A DNA stretch of 24,375 bases from IMG/VR virus record IMGVR_UViG_3300031999_003367, positions 1 through 24,375 of that record. The stretch is one strand, 5' to 3'. Each line of letters begins with the position of its first letter. Within the stretch, counting starts at the first letter, position 1. This stretch comes from a virus. The notes below the pieces were generated by a model. That model saw only the letters and a list, made by a program, of their open reading frames with translations, was not told the DNA's origin and made no database searches. Positions 1 through 6,326 of the stretch are shown here, piece after piece. The translations under genes and the position numbers were made by a program.

Positions 1-2
1 GT

Positions 3-317
3 GCGATAACCGATTCCTATAATTGGTCTAATGACTTGGGCCACGGACGTATCATCCCCGAGGCCGGAGGCGAATCCGTAACCGTTGCCGGGATAACCAA
101 AGACAACGCCGGAGTCGCGCTCGGTTCATGCGATGTCTATTTATTCCGCGACAACGGGGGCGATACCGCAACATACATAGCCTACCAAGAAAGCAACTCT
201 GTAACCGGAGCATATTCCTTTACCGTGTTCCCTGGTTCCGCTTACTTCGTCGTGGCCTTCAAGGGCGGGGCAACACCCGTTATGGACGTTACGGACAGGA
301 CGGTAACGGCGGTATAA
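3..317 (+). CDS. C-terminal part of a structural protein with carboxypeptidase-regulatory/Ig-like fold (5' partial)
   Basis: The frame is open from the first bases of the window to a TAA at 315-317, so about 104 residues of a longer gene are visible and the true start lies upstream. A TTG at 36 could serve as a start, but the reading frame before it is uninterrupted and encodes plausible protein, so I treat it as internal. The visible part reads like one beta-sandwich of the carboxypeptidase-regulatory/Ig type: VTVAGITKDNAGVALGSCDV, then alternating strands ending VTDRTVTAV. Such domains occur at the ends of phage head-decoration or fibre proteins. It is followed after one base by the next small gene, as in a co-transcribed late operon. 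The fold is an inference from the strand pattern; the protein family is not identified. Confidence 0.6.
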   Translation, partial: AITDSYNWSNDLGHGRIIPEAGGESVTVAGITKDNAGVALGSCDVYLFRDNGGDTATYIAYQESNSVTGAYSFTVFPGSAYFVVAFKGGATPVMDVTDRTVTAV

Positions 318-318
318 C

Positions 319-465
319 ATGGCGGCAGACAAAGACGCATACCTGCGCTCCCTGGCCGATAAGGACGAAACGGGGAACCCGAAAAATCTTAGGCTTAGGT
401 CTGAGGCGGATAAGGTGGCCGCGCCTCCAACAGCTTACGTGCAACAGGTAATCATGGTGATGTGA
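319..465 (+). CDS. Small hypothetical phage protein (48 aa)
   Basis: An ATG one base after the preceding stop opens a 48-residue frame ending in TGA at 463-465. It begins MAADKDAYLRSLADKDETGN and is rich in charged residues in its first 35 positions, with a short hydrophobic end (VQQVIMVM). The next gene begins one base after its stop, so it fits exactly between its neighbours with no spare sequence. That is the main support that it is translated. No family is recognised. It lies just upstream of the connector genes, where phages often carry small structural accessory proteins. Confidence 0.55.
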   Translation: MAADKDAYLRSLADKDETGNPKNLRLRSEADKVAAPPTAYVQQVIMVM

Positions 466-466
466 C

Positions 467-688
467 ATGCCGACCATCGTAAGTATCATCCGGGCCATTC
501 TTGTCCATACCAAGATATACCCGCTCCTATTCGATGTTATTCCCCGGAACCGCATCTTCAACGCTATCGTCCGCAACCGCATATTCAACGCCAACCTGCG
601 CGACGGCATGTTCAACGCCGAAGTCAGAGATGGAATCTTTAATGTCGAGGTCCGCAACCGCATTTTCATTGCGGATGAGCGAGGTTAA
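467..688 (+). CDS. Small protein made of five tandem nine-residue repeats
   Basis: This 73-residue protein has a hydrophobic N-terminal part (residues 1-25, MPTIVSIIRAILVHTKIYPL). It is followed by five consecutive nine-residue units from residue 27 to 71 with the pattern R-[N/D]-[R/G]-[I/M]-F-[N/I]-[A/V]-x-x, for example RNRIFNAIV, RNRIFNANL, RDGMFNAEV and RDGIFNVEV. The arginine and phenylalanine are kept in every unit. The gene starts one base after the preceding stop. Short repeat proteins with an R-x-R-x-F rhythm are, from memory, seen near head genes in other tailed phages, but I cannot name a family. The regular spacing suggests stacked beta strands or a fibrous surface element; this is inference. 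Confidence 0.7.
   Translation: MPTIVSIIRAILVHTKIYPLLFDVIPRNRIFNAIVRNRIFNANLRDGMFNAEVRDGIFNVEVRNRIFIADERG
545..679 (+). repeat. Five tandem 27-bp coding repeats
   Basis: Five in-frame 27-base units make up positions 545-679. The first two share the string CGCATCTTCAACGC / CGCATATTCAACGC almost exactly. The third and fourth keep the protein pattern (R-D-G-[M/I]-F-N) with more synonymous change, and the fifth (RNRIFIADE) returns to RNR. Protein conservation beyond DNA conservation suggests old duplications held by selection rather than a recent slippage event. Confidence 0.75.
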
Positions 689-690
689 GA

Positions 691-999
691 ATGGCCACAG
701 AAAGACCCGTGATAGAGAAAGCCGTCGCCGAAACGTTCCCTATCGGTTTGACATATATCTCCCCGGACTTGGCAACCGGAGAAACCATCACCACGGCAAC
801 CGTCGCCGTGACGCCGACCGGTCTCACACTGAGTGCCGTTACGATTTCCACAACGACGGTTGCGTCCGATACGGTAAGCACATTTATCTCGGCCGGAACG
901 GCGGCCGTGGAATACGAGGTATTATTCCAGGTCAAGACCTCCAATGGAAAAACATTTAATAATCCCAACAAGGATGCGCTCCGGGTGCGCGTTATCTGA
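691..999 (+). CDS. Small beta-rich structural protein, possibly head decoration
   Basis: This 102-residue protein begins two bases after the preceding stop. After a polar N-terminus (MATERPVIEKAVAETFPIGL) it is rich in threonine, valine and alanine with alternating hydrophobic positions (ATVAVTPTGLTLSAVTISTT, then AAVEYEVLFQVKTSNGKTF), typical of an Ig-like beta sandwich. It ends DALRVRVI. Proteins of this size and composition directly before the gp6-like connector gene are common in siphovirus genomes and are often head-associated or of unknown role. No catalytic motif is visible. Function is inferred from position and composition only. Confidence 0.65.
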   Translation: MATERPVIEKAVAETFPIGLTYISPDLATGETITTATVAVTPTGLTLSAVTISTTTVASDTVSTFISAGTAAVEYEVLFQVKTSNGKTFNNPNKDALRVRVI

Positions 1000-1011
1000 G
1001 AGAGGTGAACT

Positions 1012-1869
1012 ATGTCGCTTTCTTCTACGGCCCTTATAACGCTGGCCCAGGCCAAACTTTATCTTGGGATTACCGATGAAAATACCGACCGAATCCTCGA
1101 ATCGCTCATCGAACGGGCGACCGGGTTCCTGGAGCGATACTGCGGCCGGAAGCTGAAAATGCAAACCTACACACGGGAGATATACTATGGGACGGGCGGA
1201 CCCAACCTCATCCTTGATCAGTATCCGGCGACGACCATAAGCCGGGTCTCGATGGGCCGGACCAACGCTTTCTCTATAACAAACACGAAGGCGACGAATC
1301 ATGCGACGGTGGAGATAACAGCGACAGCCTTAAAATATTCGGCGGACGGAGCGGCGGCAACCAGCTTGACGTTTTCCGATGTCGCTAATAATACTCTAAC
1401 CAAACTGATAGCCGTCATCAATGCGCTTGCAGGCACACCTTGGACAGCGACACTTCTTGATTCGAGTCTCGGAGCGCGCAAGTCATCCGACCTTCTCATC
1501 CGGCCGGGCATGTATTGCCTGAGTCCTTCGCTCGCCTACTGCGAAATTCCGAACGATGAATTGACGGATTACCAGCTCATTTCGCCATCCGAGGACCGTA
1601 ACTACGGCGTTCTTTATTGCCCATCCGGTTGGACGCGAGGCGTGGAATATTTCGTCGATTATACGGCGGGTTACACGGGCACCATACCCTATGCGCTCGA
1701 AGAGGCCTGCATCCTGCTCGTAGCCTATCGATATCACCAGAAGGACCAAGATCCCGTTATGAAGTCAGAGAGTTTAGGCGACTACAGCTATTCCCGTCAG
1801 GATATGGCGAACACTGTGCCTCAAGACCTCAAGGCGGAAATCGATCTCTATAGAAAGCGGATCATCTAA
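1012..1869 (+). CDS. Head-tail connector protein (HK97 gp6-like) with an inserted domain
   Basis: Proteins of the gp6-like/QLRG connector family form a ring beneath the portal and link the head to the tail. The N-terminal part (residues 8-80) has the family signature: a helix LITLAQAKLYLGI, an acidic turn, and a second helix ending ERYCGRKL, then strands. The C-terminal part (about 207-262) resumes it with VEYFVDYTAGYTGTIPYALE, a helix EEACILLVAYRYHQ and SESLGDYSYSRQ. Between them residues of about 85-205 form an extra beta-rich segment, so this protein is 285 residues where simple gp6 proteins are about 100. The start is an ATG preceded by an AGAGGTG site at 1000-1006. The stop overlaps the next start by one base. 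Confidence 0.85.
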   Translation: MSLSSTALITLAQAKLYLGITDENTDRILESLIERATGFLERYCGRKLKMQTYTREIYYGTGGPNLILDQYPATTISRVSMGRTNAFSITNTKATNHATVEITATALKYSADGAAATSLTFSDVANNTLTKLIAVINALAGTPWTATLLDSSLGARKSSDLLIRPGMYCLSPSLAYCEIPNDELTDYQLISPSEDRNYGVLYCPSGWTRGVEYFVDYTAGYTGTIPYALEEACILLVAYRYHQKDQDPVMKSESLGDYSYSRQDMANTVPQDLKAEIDLYRKRII

Positions 1870-2045
1870 TGGTCATCATCGACTATCGCGGCCCGGATAA
1901 ACCCCGATATGCCAACATTTCTTCGCGGGCAGACCTTGGGGCCTGTATCACGTGGCTCCTCGAAGTACTTGACGAGATGGAGGCCAAGGACCGCGATTCG
2001 GACACGATTGTCGATCTCAAGGATTATAACGGGGAGGCAATATGA
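1869..2045 (+). CDS. Small hypothetical protein between connector genes (58 aa)
   Basis: A 58-residue frame starts at an ATG overlapping the TAA of the connector gene by one base. It ends in a TGA that overlaps the next ATG as ATGA (2042-2045). This exact fit between two structural genes makes translation very likely. The sequence begins MVIIDYRGPDKPRYANISSR, continues with an amphipathic helix (ADLGACITWLLEVLDEMEAK), and ends acidic (DRDSDTIVDLKDYN). No family is recognised. Its place suggests a minor role in head-tail joining or translational coupling, but nothing in the sequence proves this. Confidence 0.65.
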   Translation: MVIIDYRGPDKPRYANISSRADLGACITWLLEVLDEMEAKDRDSDTIVDLKDYNGEAI

Positions 2046-2377
2046 GCTTCGCGTCGCTCCTCAATAGTACCGTCGATATCTATCACAAGACCGACACCGC
2101 CGACCTACAGGGCGGCTATACATCTACATGGGCGGTAATACATTCCAGCATCAAATGCCGATTCCAGGCATTGACATCGAAAGAAGCGATATTAACCTAT
2201 GACAAAACGGCGATCTTTGCCAACTATTACGTCCACATGGAACACCTGAGCGATATCGCAGAGGGGGATAGGGTCTATCTCGGAACGCGGAAATTTGAGG
2301 TAAAGCTTGTCCAGGACTGGGATGAAGTTGGCAAGTATCTCAAGTTGGCCGTGCTCGAAATCGGAAGGGGAGAGTGA
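2042..2377 (+). CDS. Head-tail joining protein (head closure, Phage_H_T_join type)
   Basis: Members of this family (HK97 gp7, SPP1 gp16-like) seal the connector after DNA packaging and provide the docking surface for the tail. The 111-residue protein has the usual length and beta-barrel pattern: SLLNSTVDIYHKTDTADLQG near the start (the family often has a 'V-[D/T]-I-x-x-x' strand followed by a D-x-x-G-G turn, here QGGYTSTW). It continues with IKCRFQALTSKEA, a strand ANYYVHMEH, and the late GDRVYLGTRKFEVKLVQDWD motif that aligns with the 'D-R-I-x-x-x-G-x-x-Y-x-V' end of the family. It overlaps the preceding gene by four bases and is followed at once by the next start. Its place after gp6 matches the usual gene order. 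Confidence 0.88.
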   Translation: MSFASLLNSTVDIYHKTDTADLQGGYTSTWAVIHSSIKCRFQALTSKEAILTYDKTAIFANYYVHMEHLSDIAEGDRVYLGTRKFEVKLVQDWDEVGKYLKLAVLEIGRGE

Positions 2378-2727
2378 TGTTCTGGCGCATTCGGCGGTTC
2401 GTTCTAAACATTCCGTATCGCATCCGGAGTATCGTATTCCGTTTGCGGCATGGATTCTCGATAGAGGACGTATGGAATCTGGATGATGCTACGGCTCGAT
2501 TCTTGTCTGCGAGACTTCTGTATCTGGCGGAGAATACTTCCGGATATCCGTCAGAATTCGATGGCGAGGACGGCGACGAAGTCTGGATCGCCATTCTATT
2601 TAAGATGGCCGATGGGTTCGAGCGGATGACGGCCCCGAACTGGGACTCGTTCGTACAAGAAGAGATGGACTACGCCAAAGAATGCCTAGACCTATTCCGG
2701 GAATACTTTTTCAATCTGTGGGATTGA
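2377..2727 (+). CDS. Hypothetical phage protein, probably cytoplasmic, near connector genes
   Basis: I choose the ATG at 2377, which overlaps the preceding TGA by one base (GTGATG), rather than the GTG three bases earlier. The 116-residue protein has an arginine-rich N-terminus (MFWRIRRFVLNIPYRIRSIV), then GFSIEDVWNLDDATARFLSA, a loop containing SGYPSEFDGEDGDEVWIAIL, and an aromatic acidic tail (FREYFFNLWD). The order 'W-x-L-D ... A-x-[F/W]-[L/I] ... L ... Y-P ... [D/E]-x-W' resembles, from memory, small proteins found in many environmental phages, some in structural operons and some in nucleotide modules. No catalytic residues stand out. It is co-transcribed with the connector genes and followed after one base by the gp10-like gene. 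Function unknown. Confidence 0.75.
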   Translation: MFWRIRRFVLNIPYRIRSIVFRLRHGFSIEDVWNLDDATARFLSARLLYLAENTSGYPSEFDGEDGDEVWIAILFKMADGFERMTAPNWDSFVQEEMDYAKECLDLFREYFFNLWD

Positions 2728-2728
2728 C

Positions 2729-3229
2729 ATGAGTACCGTAAACGTCAAGGTCGAGGGCATCGAGAAGACACTGGCGAGCCTCAAGAAGTGGCAGATCATC
2801 AAGCGCCAGGCTTGCGAGGATACGCTGAAGAAGATCGGGTTCAAGGTCGAGGCCGATGCCAAGCGCGGGACGCCGGTATGGACGGGACGGCTTCGGAACT
2901 CCATGTCAACAAACTGGTCGGGGTCCGGGATGACGAAGGGCAAGGTAAGCGGGACAGCCAAGGCCGACGATGGTGTCGGCGAGCCGCAAGGCCCGAAGGG
3001 ACTGGTCGTCGTCGTCGGGACGAACGTCCTTTACGCACACATGCAGGAGTTTGGCTCGTGGGGCGAGGGTCCGAAACCCGGGCCGGGCGAGAAGATTCCG
3101 ACAAGGGAGCATGAACCTTGGCCCCGTCCTCAAGGCGGATTCCAGATGCTTACAAAAGCCTATCTCCAGCACGAAGGCGAAGTCAGCACGGAGATCGGCA
3201 AGATCATGGGAAAGGATGAAAAGGTTTGA
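2729..3229 (+). CDS. Tail completion / minor tail protein (HK97 gp10-like)
   Basis: HK97 gp10-like proteins take part in finishing and joining the tail to the head. The 166-residue product shows the family pattern: an N-terminal strand and long helix (MSTVNVKVEGIEKTLASLKK), a second helix with KIGFKVEADAKRGTPVWTGR, in which the 'A-x-x-x-[T/A]-P-x-x-T-G-x-L-[R/K]' signature is clear, then LVVVVGTNVLYAHMQEFGSW, matching the usual '[V/I]-G-x-x-x-x-Y-A-x-x-x-E-F-G' motif. The C-terminus carries PWPRPQGG and a final helix. In most genomes the next gene would be the tail terminator; here the stop overlaps a TTG start of an aminotransferase by four bases, and the sugar block follows. Confidence 0.88.
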   Translation: MSTVNVKVEGIEKTLASLKKWQIIKRQACEDTLKKIGFKVEADAKRGTPVWTGRLRNSMSTNWSGSGMTKGKVSGTAKADDGVGEPQGPKGLVVVVGTNVLYAHMQEFGSWGEGPKPGPGEKIPTREHEPWPRPQGGFQMLTKAYLQHEGEVSTEIGKIMGKDEKV

Positions 3230-4338
3230 TAAGTTTATTCAAGGTCCACATGCCGTTAAGCATAGACGGCCCGCTCCTCGACGTTCTCCACTCGGGTTTC
3301 ATAGGCCAGGGGAAAAAGGTTGACGAGTTCGAGAAACTTATTGGAGCGTTCATTGGTAATGAACACGTCCTTACCATGAACAGCGGCACGTCGGCATTAC
3401 AGTTGGCCCTGAAGTTGGCCGACGTAGGCCATGGCGATGAGGTCGTAACGACGCCCATGACATGCTCGGCAACGTGTATGCCGATCCTGATGGCGGGGGC
3501 TAAGATCGTTTGGGCCGACATCGATCCCTGGACGGCTTGCATCGATCCGGAAAGCGTCAGGAAAAAGTTTACGGCTAAGACCAAAGCCGTCATTTGCGTA
3601 GACTGGGGCGGCTATCCTTGCGACCTTTCCGAACTGATGACGTTATGCCACGAGCATGGCGTCAAACTCATTGAGGATGCCGCACACGCTTTCGGAGCTA
3701 GGTATCAAGAAAAGCGCGTCGGACAAATTTCGGACTTCACGGCATTTTCCTTTCAGGCCATAAAACAATTTACGACAATCGATGGAGGCGCATGCGCGTG
3801 CGCGGACGCGGGCGCGTATAAGCGCGGCAAGCTCCTCCGCTGGTATGGCATCGACCGCGAGCAGAAACGAGGCGACTTCCGATGTGAAGCCGACATCGTT
3901 GAGGCTGGAACAAAGTGGCACATGAATGACGTGGCCGCAACCATCGGCATCGAGCAGATGAAATATTTGCCGTCGATTCTGAGCCAGCATCAAGACAATG
4001 CACTTTATTATGACGATGAGTTGAAAAGGGCGGGCATCCAAACCGTCCAGCCCTTGCGATATAAATACGATCGTTTCTCCGCTCATTGGCTTTACACCGT
4101 CCGTGCCCTTAGCCGGGACCGCTTCGTAAAATGGATGAATGACAACGGCATCCAGACGAGCCGCGTCCACCAACGGAATGATATCCATACCTACGCTAGG
4201 GAATTCAAGACCGACCTCCCCGGCGTCGATGAATTCAACGCTCACCAGTGCTCTATCCCGGTCGGATGGTGGCTTACGTTTGACGACAAGGCTTACATTC
4301 TAAACAAGATAAAGGAATGGGAGAATGTTTGCCTCTGA
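3226..4338 (+). CDS. DegT/DnrJ/EryC1/StrS-family PLP-dependent sugar aminotransferase
   Basis: These fold-type I PLP enzymes move an amino group from glutamate to a keto sugar bound to a nucleotide, giving a 3- or 4-amino sugar. Visible hallmarks are the N-terminal FIGQGKKVDEFEKLIGAF, the phosphate-contacting TMNSGTSALQLAL (Ser53-Leu60), VKLIEDAAHAFGA with the PLP-ring aspartate at 151, and SFQAIKQFTTIDGGAC with the Schiff-base lysine at 180. The usual T-T-G-E-G-G is T-T-I-D-G-G here. At 370 residues it has normal family length. The start is a TTG overlapping the gp10-like stop; the next ATG, at 3250, would cut off the conserved LFKVHMP strand, so I prefer TTG. The matching 4,6-dehydratase is not in the window, so the keto sugar must come from the host or from genes elsewhere. 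Confidence 0.92.
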   Translation: MISLFKVHMPLSIDGPLLDVLHSGFIGQGKKVDEFEKLIGAFIGNEHVLTMNSGTSALQLALKLADVGHGDEVVTTPMTCSATCMPILMAGAKIVWADIDPWTACIDPESVRKKFTAKTKAVICVDWGGYPCDLSELMTLCHEHGVKLIEDAAHAFGARYQEKRVGQISDFTAFSFQAIKQFTTIDGGACACADAGAYKRGKLLRWYGIDREQKRGDFRCEADIVEAGTKWHMNDVAATIGIEQMKYLPSILSQHQDNALYYDDELKRAGIQTVQPLRYKYDRFSAHWLYTVRALSRDRFVKWMNDNGIQTSRVHQRNDIHTYAREFKTDLPGVDEFNAHQCSIPVGWWLTFDDKAYILNKIKEWENVCL

Positions 4339-4882
4339 TGGCATTGTCTTTCGACCAGTCGAGTTTGCTGACTTGGAGGCGATTCGCGCCTTGAGAAATG
4401 ACCCATCAACATGGAGCCAGCTGACATCGATAGGACATATCTCAGCCGAAGCTCAGCAGGTATGGTTCTCGCGTTTGGATGGTGATCCTTCGCGGGCATA
4501 CTTCGCCGTCTTCACCGAAAAGCAGGATGAGCATTATCCCGTCTACTACGAGGGCGACTTCGTCGGTATCATCCGCATGGACGAGATAGACCGGACGAAT
4601 CGTTCCGTCCGCATCGGGGCTGATGTTGTCCCGGCATTGCGCGGCCAGGGCTACGGGACGCGGATTTACAAGGCGCTCCTCAAATACTGCTTCGATTACA
4701 CGGGGATGCATCGCGCCTGGCTCTTGGTTCTCGATACCAATGAGGTCGGCAAGAAGCTCTACTTCAACGTCGGGTTCAAACTCGAAGGGAAACACCGCGA
4801 GGCCATCTTCCGCAATGGGCGATTCGTGGATTACTTGGCCATGAGTATCCTTGAGAACGAATACCGAGAAAGGGTTGCATGA
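4325..4882 (+). CDS. GNAT-family N-acetyltransferase (RimJ/RimL-like), probably amino-sugar acetylating
   Basis: GNAT enzymes transfer an acetyl group from acetyl-CoA to an amine. The 185-residue protein has the expected order: VFRPVEFADLEAIRALRNDP at the N-terminus, the central strand YYEGDFVGIIRMDEIDRTNR, the acetyl-CoA pyrophosphate loop ALRGQGYGT (Arg106 to Thr112, the R-G-x-G-x-G/A type), and the late LLVLDTNEVGKKLYFNVGFK, a typical 'N-x-x-[A/G]-x-x-[L]-Y-x-x-x-G-F' ending. The gene overlaps the aminotransferase by 14 bases. In O-antigen and pseudaminic-acid pathways an aminotransferase next to a GNAT (for example PseC and PseH) makes an N-acetylated amino sugar; the same logic is inferred here. 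Protein N-terminal acetylation is an alternative, but the neighbours argue for sugars. Confidence 0.87.
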   Translation: MFASDGIVFRPVEFADLEAIRALRNDPSTWSQLTSIGHISAEAQQVWFSRLDGDPSRAYFAVFTEKQDEHYPVYYEGDFVGIIRMDEIDRTNRSVRIGADVVPALRGQGYGTRIYKALLKYCFDYTGMHRAWLLVLDTNEVGKKLYFNVGFKLEGKHREAIFRNGRFVDYLAMSILENEYRERVA

Positions 4883-5727
4883 TAGACATCCTTATTCCAA
4901 ACCGCTTTACCTGGAACTCAATTTGCCTGACGATTGAATCTATCATAAAGCGTACGTCGCCGGAGACTGGATATAAGATTATTGTTTGCGATAACAGTGC
5001 CGTCACGAGCCTGTCGGGGATGAACTGGGCACGTGATCCTCAACCCGTCTCAAGCACAGGCGATGACGGCAGTCGGCGTGAATATCTGCGGGCGATGGCC
5101 AGGATGGGGCATATCCAACTCATCGAAAAGACGGACCCCGGCACGCACTATGGACACGGCGAAAACTTGACCCTGCTATGTGCGGCATCGACGGCGGACT
5201 ATGCGCTCCTCCTCAATTCCAATTCCGAGGTCATTCGGGCCGATTGGCTGGATGTACTCGTGGACTTGATAAAAGACCCGGAGCATGATTTAGGCGTGGC
5301 CCGAGAACGTAATGGCGGCAATCACTGGGACTTATGTTGGATAACGCCGACCTACTGGCCGAATATCATGTTCTTGAACATGCCGCTTTATCGGCGGCAT
5401 TTCGCAGATCATAAATGGGAACTTCGGCAGATCGGGTTCGAGGAGTTCGAGCGGCCGGAGATATTCGCCGGGCAGACACCCCCACGCACGCCCGAGCGCA
5501 CGCCCCCGCTCGTGTTCGCGGATACGGGATGGTCACTCTGGGAGCGGTTGCACTTTGAGAATCCTACCGGACTCAGAATGATACCGCTTTCCGATAATTA
5601 CTGGAACACGCACATAATATGGAGGGGCGGGATAGATCGTAATAGTCATCGCCCCGATCACGAGCACGTCCGCAAGACGCTGGCCGAGACCGATCAGCGA
5701 CTGGCAGCATTGCGGGCCGAAGGATAA
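4879..5727 (+). CDS. GT2-type glycosyltransferase with an altered DXD motif
   Basis: This 282-residue protein overlaps the GNAT gene as ATGA. It starts like the other GT-A fold enzymes of the block: MIDILIPNRFTWNSICLTIE, followed by GYKIIVCDNS with the nucleotide-contacting Asp38. At the place of the metal-binding D-x-D it has LLLNSNSEV (Asn113-Ser114-Asn115), where its neighbours have DGD, DCD, DND or DID. Some GT2 rhamnosyltransferases tolerate N-x-D, but loss of both acids is unusual. A loop at about residues 199-212 is proline-rich (QTPPRTPERTPPL). The C-terminal half keeps the aromatic features of the others (FLNMPLYRR; WSLWERLHFENPTG). It may be a metal-independent transferase, have a different donor, or be an inactive partner of another enzyme. 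Confidence 0.82.
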   Translation: MIDILIPNRFTWNSICLTIESIIKRTSPETGYKIIVCDNSAVTSLSGMNWARDPQPVSSTGDDGSRREYLRAMARMGHIQLIEKTDPGTHYGHGENLTLLCAASTADYALLLNSNSEVIRADWLDVLVDLIKDPEHDLGVARERNGGNHWDLCWITPTYWPNIMFLNMPLYRRHFADHKWELRQIGFEEFERPEIFAGQTPPRTPERTPPLVFADTGWSLWERLHFENPTGLRMIPLSDNYWNTHIIWRGGIDRNSHRPDHEHVRKTLAETDQRLAALRAEG

Positions 5728-5730
5728 AAC

Positions 5731-6285
5731 ATGCACCCTGCGAATATGGAAGATAAGATCGGCGGCGTCCTGGATTATTCGTCCTTTAATTTGCCGATGC
5801 AGGGACGCCAGGAATGGTATTCATACATGGATCTCATCCGTGCCTATTTTAAGCGGCACGAAATTGAACATCCCGTCGTTGTCGAGATCGGCGTCTGGGC
5901 GAATTGGCAACGGCCATTTTATAAATACTATCTGGACGCTGAGCATATCGGCATCGACATATCATGCGAACAGAGCATGCCGGACATCCTGGGTGATAGC
6001 CATGCACCGGAAACACTGGCCAAACTCAAGGTTCTGCTCAAGGGGCGGACGATTAATCTGCTATTTATCGACGGGGCGCATGATTATGAATCCGTCCGTA
6101 AGGATTATGAGATTTATGCACCGCTTACGAAGGGCATCGTCGCGTTCCATGATGTCGCGTGGCCGGCTGGACCACGGCAACTTTGGAGGGAATTGATTGA
6201 TACCGCAAACGGAATGAAAACCTTCACGTTCATCGACGAACGAAATAAGACGCGGACCGGAATCGGAATCATTGCCGACCCCTAA
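5731..6285 (+). CDS. Class I SAM-methyltransferase-like protein (Methyltransf_24/CmcI-like), copy 1
   Basis: The 184-residue protein has a Rossmann-like order: VVVEIGVWAN (residues 50-58, motif I region), EHIGIDIS with the acidic Asp76 expected to contact the SAM ribose, PDILGDSHAPETLAKLK, NLLFIDGAHDYESVRKDYEI (109-128) and GIVAFHDV. The last three elements match the Methyltransf_24/cephalosporin-hydroxylase-like group, whose members include sugar O-methyltransferases. Motif I lacks the usual second glycine (E-I-G-V-W-A-N), so cofactor binding may be weak or changed. It is a close paralogue of the next gene: from IEHPVVVEIG on they share most motifs. It starts three bases after the preceding stop. 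Likely role: methylation of a hydroxyl on the glycan made by this block, by inference. Confidence 0.8.
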   Translation: MHPANMEDKIGGVLDYSSFNLPMQGRQEWYSYMDLIRAYFKRHEIEHPVVVEIGVWANWQRPFYKYYLDAEHIGIDISCEQSMPDILGDSHAPETLAKLKVLLKGRTINLLFIDGAHDYESVRKDYEIYAPLTKGIVAFHDVAWPAGPRQLWRELIDTANGMKTFTFIDERNKTRTGIGIIADP

Positions 6286-6286
6286 A

Positions 6287-6319
6287 ATGAAAACCGTCGC
6301 CATCCTGTCCAGGCGTTGA
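6287..6319 (+). pseudogene. Possible remnant of a glycosyltransferase start (10 codons)
   Basis: The only gap of note in the sugar block holds ATGAAAACCGTCGCCATCCT and then a stop at 6317-6319, coding MKTVAILSRR. The GT2 gene at 7651 begins with ATGAAAACCGT followed by TTCCATCTGT (MKTVSICITN), and other GT2 proteins of the block begin in the same way (MKSVEILIPN). The first bases of this gap therefore look like the 5' end of a lost GT2 gene fused to the region before the second methyltransferase copy. Ten codons are too few for proof; it could also be a short leader that couples translation to the next gene. Confidence 0.3.
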
Positions 6320-6326
6320 GGGCGGA

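Noticed and set aside
3790-3803. Alternating purine-pyrimidine run (possible Z-DNA)
   Set aside because: Only 14 bases, inside the coding frame of the aminotransferase (GACACAD region); explained by codon use.
3643-4245. 200-codon open frame on the - strand
   Set aside because: Antisense to the aminotransferase, whose motifs are intact over the same stretch; no protein family seen.
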